Below, one piece after another: positions 5,912-11,324 of a stretch of DNA of 11,324 nucleotides. The translations under genes were made by a program, and so were the position numbers. The DNA is taken from assembly GCA_023426855.1 (NCBI GenBank), contig JAEZBU010000154.1:1-11324 (forward strand), given 5' to 3'. The DNA comes from Pseudomonadota bacterium. Its GTDB lineage: Bacteria > Pseudomonadota > Alphaproteobacteria > Rhizobiales > Hyphomicrobiaceae. A model generated the notes under the pieces. That model had not been told where the DNA came from and made no database searches. It saw nothing but the letters and a program-made list of their open reading frames with translations. Each line of letters begins with the position of its first letter. Positions within the stretch are counted from its first letter, which is position 1.

Positions 5912-6721
5912 TTAGCGCAGAACGCGTCCGCGCATGAAGGGCGGCAGATCATCTTCCGTGATCACGCCATCGCCGTTGATGTCACGGGCCGCGAAACGCT
6001 CCCGCGCCGGGCGCTCGAACTCGGCCCGCGTGATCTTGCCGTCGCCGTCCTGATCAAGACGCCGAACCATAGCATTAATACGGCGCGAGACACGGTGTTT
6101 GACCGCAGCTTCCATCTCGGCTGCCTCGAGCACGCCGTCGTCATTCAGGTCAAACCGTTCGAACACGCGCTCTGCGCGGCGCTCATGATGACGATGCCAA
6201 CGCGGACCTCTGCCTTCCCGGCCGGGACCGCGCATTTCATCTTTGCCTTCCGCGCGCTCTTCCGACTTTTCACCGCCGCGTTCACCGCGCTTGGCCATGC
6301 GATGGCCGCGATGCCCGCCGGCTTTCGCGAACTCCTCGCGGGAGATCTTGCCGTCGCCATCCTTGTCAAATCGCTTCAGCATGACCTTGGCGTAATAATC
6401 CACGTTGAGCTTGTTCTCGGCCTCGAGCTCCTGTGCATCGATCACGCCGTCGTTGTTGGTATCGAGCCGCGCGAAAGCCGGCGCACGAACCTGCAGAGCT
6501 TCCTCGATGGTCACGGTGCCGTCGTTGTTGGCATCGAGCCGCTTCAACCATTGCGCACCGCCGCGACCACCAAAGCCGCCCATTTCACCCATCATGAAAC
6601 CCATTCCGTGGGGGCCATGGTTTCCGTGCCGGCCGCGCTTGTCTCCAACGGCTGCGATTGCCGCGGCGCCACCGGCCACAACCATCACGCCAGCTATGAT
6701 CACCATTGTCCGCTTTTTCAT
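5912..6721 (-). CDS. Exported six-EF-hand calcium-binding protein
   Basis: The 269-residue product has a signal peptide or anchor (MKKR followed by a hydrophobic stretch to about residue 24), then a Gly/His/Met-rich segment (29-55). Six canonical 12-residue EF-hand loops follow, starting at D63, D87, D119, D191, D223 and D247, each with the DxNxDG or DxDxDG pattern. The last loop has Asp rather than Glu at position 12 (D258). Loops 3 and 4 are separated by a very charged Arg/Glu/His-rich linker (135-182) that is probably disordered. It should bind Ca2+ outside the cytoplasm as a buffer, sensor or structural factor; the His/Met-rich part could also bind transition metals. The frame extends upstream to 6970 inside glnE, but the ATG at 6721 has GGAG 9 nt upstream and gives a proper signal peptide. 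It lies 92 nt after glnE and 37 nt before the sigma gene. Confidence 0.9.
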   Translation of the reverse strand: MKKRTMVIIAGVMVVAGGAAAIAAVGDKRGRHGNHGPHGMGFMMGEMGGFGGRGGAQWLKRLDANNDGTVTIEEALQVRAPAFARLDTNNDGVIDAQELEAENKLNVDYYAKVMLKRFDKDGDGKISREEFAKAGGHRGHRMAKRGERGGEKSEERAEGKDEMRGPGREGRGPRWHRHHERRAERVFERFDLNDDGVLEAAEMEAAVKHRVSRRINAMVRRLDQDGDGKITRAEFERPARERFAARDINGDGVITEDDLPPFMRGRVLR

Positions 6722-6813
6722 ACGCTCAGTCTCCAAAGAGGCTTCAATCATCTCTCCCCAGTCCCTCAATGAACGGGTGAGCCCCTGGAATTCCGTCGCG
6801 GATTTTTGCGGTT

Positions 6814-9753
6814 TTAGACGACGAGCCGATCGAACAGCGCCGCGGTCTCCGCCAGCATCTGGCGCAGGTCGGCCTCGAGACGCTCGAAGTTCGGTGCATC
6901 GGCCACCCGGACCAGCAGGTTTTTCAGCCCTGGAGACGCCTGATCCGGCCGAAATGGCTCGTCCACACACAGCCGCACGATCTGATTGAGATCGTTAAGC
7001 ATGCGGGCTGCCGGAAGCAGGACCGCACCGCCGCCATCGGGAATCAAGCCCTTGCTATCCAGCTTGTGCAGCGCCCGTATCGTATTCTGATCGAGAACGT
7101 CTGGATGCTCGGCGGCGTGAATGAGTTGCAGGTACTGGGCGATAAAATCGACATCGACCAGCCCGCCGCGGACCTGCTTGAGATCCCAGATGTCCTGCGT
7201 CCCCTTCTCAGCCGCGATGCGGCCGCGCATGTCGCGGACGTCGGCAGCGATCTTCGCGCGATCGCGCGGCCTGACGAGAACGTCGTTGATTGCCTGCTCG
7301 ATCTTGGTCTTGAGCTCGGGCGGCCCCGAAACCACACGCGCACGCGTCAGGGCCATGTGTTCCCAAGTCCAGGCCGATGTCGCCTGATAATCGATGAAAC
7401 TCGCGATCTGGGTCGCCACTGGCCCCTTCTGGCCCGACGGACGCAGGCGCATGTCGACCTCGTACAGATGACCTTCCGCCGTCGGCGCGGATAGCGCGCT
7501 GATCAGGCGTTGCGTTACGCGGGCGTAATACTGGCTGGGCGCCAGCGGCCGCGCGCCGTCGGACTGCAAGACATCCGCCGGGTAATCGTAGATGACGATG
7601 AGGTCGAGATCGGACGCAGCCGTCATATCGTGCGCGCCCAGGCGTCCCATGGCGACGACTGCCGAAGCCCCGCCTGGAATTCCCCCGTTCCCGCGCGTGA
7701 AGTCCTCTTCGACCACCTCATGCAGCGCCCGGACGAGATGTTCCGCCAACAGCGCATAACCGCTTCCCGCCTGCGAGGTGCTGATAATGCCCGACAAAAT
7801 CCGCACACCGATCAGGAACGCTTGCTCATTTCCGACGACGCGCGCACGATCCAGTACATCCTGGAAGTCGTGCGTATCGGCGATTTCCTGTCGGATAATG
7901 CCGTCGAGTTCGTCAGGCGTCGGCAATGTCCCGATTACGCGCGGATCCAGCACAGCATCGAGCACGCGCCGCCGCCGGCTGAGAATGCGCGCCAGACGCG
8001 GCGCCGAACCCATGATGTCAGCAACGAGGCGCAACAACGTCGGATTGGCGCGCAAGAGCGAGAAGAGCTGCACGCCTGCTGGCAATTGAGCGAGAAAACG
8101 GTCGAAGCTGGCAAATGCCGAATCCGGATTGGCTGTCGCCGCAAGCGCCTCGATGAGAACCGCTTGAACTTCCGTCAGCCGTTCGCGCGCCTTGGCTGTG
8201 CGCACCGCCGCGTATCGGCCGTGATGCCATCCGCGCACCGTCGAGATCACCTGATGTGGCTGCGAATAGCCCATCCGCGACAGCGTTTCCAGCGTCTGCG
8301 GATCGTCTGCCTCGCCCGCGAAAACCATGTTGTCGCCGTCGCGAGTCAGCTCGGGCATATCCTCGAACAGCACCGCGTAATGGCGCTGGACCGTTTCGAG
8401 CTGGCTGACCAGTTCCGTCGCGAGCGCTGCCGTGGACGGATAACCTGCAAAATGTGCGAACGACTCCAGTGCTTCGGCGGCGCTCGGCAATTCGTGCGTC
8501 TGCTCGTCGGCGACCATCTGAAGGCGATGCTCGATGCCCCGCAGATAGACATAGCTGCGGGTCAGATCATCCCGCACCTCCGGCTTGATCCAGCCGCGTT
8601 CGGCAAGATGCCTCAACGCATCGCGCGTTGCGGGAATGCGCAGATCAGGCTGCCGCCCACCCGCGATGAGCTGCTGCGTTTGCACGAAAAACTCGATCTC
8701 GCGAATGCCACCACGACCGAGCTTGATATTGTGTCCGGCAACGCCGATCTCGGCAAATCCGCGATGGGCGTGGATCTGGCGCTTCATGGCGTGAATGTCG
8801 GCGATTGCCGCGAAATCGAGATATTTTCGCCAGATGAACGGCGCCAGCTCGGCCAGGAACGACTTGCCGGCGTCAATGTCCCCGGCAACCGCGCGCGCCT
8901 TGATCATCGCCGCGCGTTCCCAGTTCTGACCGAAGCTTTCGTAGTAGATCAGCGCAGCATCGGTCGACAGCGCCACCTGCGTCGCGCCCGGGTCGGGCCT
9001 AAGCCTGAGATCGGTACGGAAGACGTAGCCGTCTCCGGTGCGCTCCTGCATCAGCCGCACCAACTCACGGGTCATACGCACGAAGAAGGGTTGCGGCTCC
9101 ACGCCCTCGCGTAACCGCAGGCGATCCTTCTCGTAGAAAACAATGAGATCGATGTCGCTGGAGTAGTTCAGTTCGTAGGCGCCGTACTTACCCATGCCGA
9201 GCACGATGTAGCCGGAACTGGCTTCCGGGCTTGCCTCGCCATCAGCAATCCAGTCGCCCTTCGCGACTGCCTGCCGGAACAGAAACCTCACCGCTGCCTG
9301 CACGGCGGCATCAGCCGCATCGGTGAGCGTATTCGTGACCTTGGCAAGCGGCCAGACACCACCGATGTCGGCCAGTGCGGTCAGCAGTGCAATTTCGTTC
9401 TTGAAGCGCCGCAGCGCTGCCATCACCTCAGCAGCCGACGCAGCCGCGTTCGCCTGCTCCGCAACCTCGGCCAGCAATCTGAGACATCCAGCCTCTGGAG
9501 ATTCGGACAGAACCCGCGCCAGCCGTACCGGGTCACGTCGCGCCAATCCCACCAGATACGGCGACCCCGACAGCATGCCGGCAAGCAAACGGCGCACGGG
9601 CTCACTGCTGACCAGCGCATCGCCGGCCTCGACAGTCGCGAACCCGGCCTCAAGCTCGGCAAGCTGCTCGGCGATCACCGGATCATCGCGCTTCACGGGC
9701 GCGGTCGTCAGCCGAGCATAAAGCGGCGCGGATGCCTCTGGCTGTAGCGTCAT
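6814..9753 (-). CDS. glnE: Bifunctional glutamine synthetase adenylyltransferase/adenylyl-removing enzyme
   Basis: The 979-residue product has the full length of GlnE. It attaches and removes AMP on a tyrosine of glutamine synthetase in the cytosol, under control of PII and glutamine, setting nitrogen assimilation. Both nucleotidyltransferase domains are present. The N-terminal adenylyl-removing site has GMGKYGAYELNYSSDID, with acidic pair D200/D202. The C-terminal adenylyltransferase site has AMGRLGAHDM and SDLDL, with D715/D717. Between them lie the family segments GRGGIREIEFFVQTQQL and, after the second site, QVRGGLVDVDFIAQYLQL, which belong to the helical domains. No frameshift is seen and both active sites look intact. 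The ATG at 9753 has AGGG 6 nt upstream. It follows the histidine kinase gene by 51 nt in the same direction, so it may share that transcript. I recall a similar RR-HK-glnE order in other alphaproteobacteria. Confidence 0.97.
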   Translation of the reverse strand: MTLQPEASAPLYARLTTAPVKRDDPVIAEQLAELEAGFATVEAGDALVSSEPVRRLLAGMLSGSPYLVGLARRDPVRLARVLSESPEAGCLRLLAEVAEQANAAASAAEVMAALRRFKNEIALLTALADIGGVWPLAKVTNTLTDAADAAVQAAVRFLFRQAVAKGDWIADGEASPEASSGYIVLGMGKYGAYELNYSSDIDLIVFYEKDRLRLREGVEPQPFFVRMTRELVRLMQERTGDGYVFRTDLRLRPDPGATQVALSTDAALIYYESFGQNWERAAMIKARAVAGDIDAGKSFLAELAPFIWRKYLDFAAIADIHAMKRQIHAHRGFAEIGVAGHNIKLGRGGIREIEFFVQTQQLIAGGRQPDLRIPATRDALRHLAERGWIKPEVRDDLTRSYVYLRGIEHRLQMVADEQTHELPSAAEALESFAHFAGYPSTAALATELVSQLETVQRHYAVLFEDMPELTRDGDNMVFAGEADDPQTLETLSRMGYSQPHQVISTVRGWHHGRYAAVRTAKARERLTEVQAVLIEALAATANPDSAFASFDRFLAQLPAGVQLFSLLRANPTLLRLVADIMGSAPRLARILSRRRRVLDAVLDPRVIGTLPTPDELDGIIRQEIADTHDFQDVLDRARVVGNEQAFLIGVRILSGIISTSQAGSGYALLAEHLVRALHEVVEEDFTRGNGGIPGGASAVVAMGRLGAHDMTAASDLDLIVIYDYPADVLQSDGARPLAPSQYYARVTQRLISALSAPTAEGHLYEVDMRLRPSGQKGPVATQIASFIDYQATSAWTWEHMALTRARVVSGPPELKTKIEQAINDVLVRPRDRAKIAADVRDMRGRIAAEKGTQDIWDLKQVRGGLVDVDFIAQYLQLIHAAEHPDVLDQNTIRALHKLDSKGLIPDGGGAVLLPAARMLNDLNQIVRLCVDEPFRPDQASPGLKNLLVRVADAPNFERLEADLRQMLAETAALFDRLVV

Positions 9754-9782
9754 GATCCGCCCTTTGCGTTCAAACAGTAGCA

Positions 9783-9804
9783 GCGGCCCGTTGGCAGAGG
9801 CCGC
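9783..9804 (-). repeat. Short inverted repeat directly after the histidine kinase stop
   Basis: GCGGCC at 9783-9788 and GGCCGC at 9799-9804 form a perfect 6-bp stem with a 10-nt loop, adjoining the TAG of the kinase gene. There is no T tract after it on the minus strand, so it is not a standard intrinsic terminator. It could modestly reduce readthrough or protect the 3' end of the kinase message before glnE. It may also be chance in GC-rich DNA. Confidence 0.35.
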
Positions 9805-11202
9805 CTACATCGCGCCCCGCAGCGGCCAGGAAAGCACGATGCGCAGTCCCGGCCGGTTATCCTCAAGGCGCACGCAGCCTTTATGCAGTCTCGCCACCGC
9901 AGCGACAAGGCTGAGACCCAACCCGGTGCCCGGACGCGTGCGGCTTTCCTCAAGGCGCACGAAACGCTTCAACACGCGCTCGCGATCCTGCTCCGGGATA
10001 CCGGCACCTCTGTCCGCAACCGCGATTTCAATGGCATCCCCGATGCGCCGCACCGAGACATCCACATCCGCAGCCTGTGCTGCAGCTCCGTCGCGCAGCA
10101 CGGGCTCACCGTACTTCAAAGCGTTGTCGACCATGTTGGCGACGGCCTGCCCGATAAGCTGGCGATTGGCCTTCACCATCACCTCGCTGTCGGCCGAAAC
10201 GTGTAAACCGCGATCCAGCTCTTCCGCGTGCGGCTCGTACAGCTCGACCACGTCGCGCACCAGGGCTGCCACATCGAAGGGCTCCAGCGTTTCATCCACC
10301 GCGCCGGCTTCCAGGCGGGCGATCAACAGCATCGCGTTGAAGGTCTTGATGATCTCGTCGGCTTCCTCGATCGTCCGTTCCAGGCTGGCATGATAGTCAT
10401 CAGGCGTACGGGCTTCGCGCAGGGCCGCCTCGGCGCGATTGCGCAAACGCGTCAGCGGGGTTTTTAGATCGTGCGCCACGTTGTCGGAGACTTCGCGCAA
10501 GCCCGCCATCAGCAGCTCGATGCGATCCAGCATCGCATTGAGATGACGACTGAGATCATCGAGCTCATCGCCGCTGCCGGTGACCGCGATCCGTCGCGAC
10601 AGATTGCCCGCCATGATGGATTCCGCCGTACCGGTGATGCCTGAGATCCGTTTCAGGATCAGCCGGCTCGCCAGGATGCCGCCGACCAAACCAACAAGGC
10701 CCAGCAAACCGAAACCCGCCAGGAACAGCGTGCGTACGCTCTCGATGAAACCGACCTGATCTTCGACATCGCGGGAGACCAGCAGCTTCTGCCCGCCGCC
10801 GAGCGTTACTGGCACACCGACGGCCATCCGCTCGTCGGCCTCTGTTCCCGCGCCCACCCCATAGCGGAACAGCCCTCCGGCACCGCGCACCAGTTCTGGC
10901 GGCCAGCGGTTGAGATTGCCCGCGATCTTGCGGCCGCTGGCATCGGTCAGAAAGTAGAGCTGCAAGTTGGACGCCTTGCTGCGATCCGCCACGGTCTTTG
11001 CAAGGGCTTCCGGCCCCTGCACCCGCGCCATGGTTTTGAGGATATCTGCCTCGCTGGCAAGCGTCTGCACGAGCTGCCGCGTCACCAGTTCATTGGTCTG
11101 CCAGACCAGCGCGGCTCCGATTGCCGCCGCCAAAGTCACAAACAACGCGACGTAAACGGCCATCAACCGGAAGGCCGTCGTGCGCGCCAGTCGCGACAAC
11201 AT
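9805..11202 (-). CDS. Membrane sensor histidine kinase (HAMP/HisKA/HATPase_c)
   Basis: The 465-residue product is a classic class I histidine kinase of the inner membrane. Order: TM1 (about 13-34); a periplasmic sensing region of about 125 residues (35-158) without a recognised fold; TM2 (about 159-181); HAMP (about 182-232, including ESIMAGNLSRRI and GDELDDLSRHLN); the HisKA H-box DNVAHDLKTPLTRLR with phospho-acceptor H244; the N-box ANMVDNALKYGE; the G1 box DRGAGIPEQDRERV; the F-box KRFVRLEESRTRPG; and the G2 box GTGLGLSLVAAV. All ATP-binding boxes are intact. The ATG at 11202 begins 1 nt after the response-regulator stop, a typical coupled junction. A GTG at 11220 would add 6 residues and overlap that gene by 17 nt. 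Its partner is the adjacent OmpR-type regulator. The signal is unknown. Confidence 0.94.
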   Translation of the reverse strand: MLSRLARTTAFRLMAVYVALFVTLAAAIGAALVWQTNELVTRQLVQTLASEADILKTMARVQGPEALAKTVADRSKASNLQLYFLTDASGRKIAGNLNRWPPELVRGAGGLFRYGVGAGTEADERMAVGVPVTLGGGQKLLVSRDVEDQVGFIESVRTLFLAGFGLLGLVGLVGGILASRLILKRISGITGTAESIMAGNLSRRIAVTGSGDELDDLSRHLNAMLDRIELLMAGLREVSDNVAHDLKTPLTRLRNRAEAALREARTPDDYHASLERTIEEADEIIKTFNAMLLIARLEAGAVDETLEPFDVAALVRDVVELYEPHAEELDRGLHVSADSEVMVKANRQLIGQAVANMVDNALKYGEPVLRDGAAAQAADVDVSVRRIGDAIEIAVADRGAGIPEQDRERVLKRFVRLEESRTRPGTGLGLSLVAAVARLHKGCVRLEDNRPGLRIVLSWPLRGAM

Positions 11203-11203
11203 C

Positions 11204-11324
11204 TCAGGGATTGCCGACACGGATCATGTACCCCGCGCCGCGGATCGTATGCAGCAAAGGCTCTCGGAAGTTCTTGTCGATCTTCGACCGCAACCGCGAG
11301 ATGTGCACATCGATCACGTTGGTT
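11204..11324 (-). CDS. OmpR/PhoB-family response regulator, C-terminal end (5' part outside window)
   Basis: The last 39 codons and TGA stop (11206-11204) of a response regulator are visible. NVIDVHISRLRSKID is the recognition helix of the winged-helix DNA-binding domain. It is followed by the wing hairpin HTIRGAGYMIR, the near-universal end of OmpR/PhoB proteins (RGxGYxl). The receiver domain is beyond the right edge. It is immediately upstream of the histidine kinase on the same strand, so the two form a two-component pair. Confidence 0.93.
   Translation of the reverse strand, partial: TNVIDVHISRLRSKIDKNFREPLLHTIRGAGYMIRVGNP

Noticed and set aside
6772..6794. ECF-type promoter (GGAAT ... 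CGTT, minus strand) ahead of the EF-hand gene
   Set aside because: The spacing between the two boxes is 14 nt rather than about 16, and GGAAT is not the usual GGAAC. It is too weak to call, although an autoregulated promoter in this gap would make sense.
6722..6970. N-terminal extension of the EF-hand gene into glnE
   Set aside because: The extra residues overlap the glnE 3' end, bury the signal peptide and lack a ribosome site as good as that of the ATG at 6721.
7510..9114. Long plus-strand open frame opposite glnE
   Set aside because: It is an antisense shadow of a high-GC gene. The translation is Arg/His-rich with no domain, while glnE on the other strand has intact motifs throughout.
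1..11324. CRISPR array, tRNA or rRNA gene, prophage or insertion-sequence transposase
   Set aside because: No regularly spaced repeats, cloverleaf or rRNA-like sequence, or transposase/integrase motifs were seen on either strand.

Overview
The window is high-GC bacterial DNA with no gaps in coding logic, and its protein families point to an alphaproteobacterium. The indicators are a LuxR-type regulator with the EKTVNYHIEN recognition helix, a GlnE whose transferase motif reads GRLGAHD/SDLDL, an ECF sigma operon with a CnrX/Metal_resist-type sensor, and a palindromic repeat built from TCATCCCGG/CCGGGAT units. I recall repeats of that kind as common in Rhizobiales and sphingomonads. The genus cannot be fixed from the sequence alone.

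Left third (1-3821): this part is mainly sugar-acid chemistry. The 3' end of a truncated LuxR-type regulator (+) converges on a KdgK-like sugar kinase (-). The kinase is divergent from a UDP-glucose 6-dehydrogenase (+), which starts at TTG behind a strong Shine-Dalgarno. The dehydrogenase converges on a DkgB-like aldo/keto reductase (-). The gap between these last two genes is almost filled by a foldback element with roughly 75-nt arms and a 28-nt loop, which carries smaller hairpins inside each arm.

Middle (3822-4161): this is the only gene-free stretch longer than 300 bases. It holds a probable promoter for the reductase. It also holds a clear leftward intrinsic terminator, preceded by a stem-loop whose minus-strand loop contains ten C residues. 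Together these look like a small RNA or the processed end of the operon transcript.

Right two thirds (4162-11324): every gene is on the minus strand, read from right to left. The order is the C-terminus of an OmpR-type response regulator, its histidine kinase, glnE, a six-EF-hand exported protein, an ECF sigma factor, a single-pass putative anti-sigma factor, and a periplasmic Metal_resist/CnrX-like sensor. Spacing is tight: RR/HK abut, the anti-sigma and sensor genes overlap by ATGA, and other gaps are 28-92 nt. The sigma/anti-sigma/sensor trio resembles the CnrYXH logic of Cupriavidus. A metal or envelope signal would be perceived by the sensor, passed through the membrane protein and used to release the sigma factor. 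The EF-hand protein directly upstream is the natural candidate for an additional Ca2+/metal-binding component or target. This module is the most interesting functional unit in the window. The foldback repeat and the C10-loop RNA are the most interesting non-coding structures.
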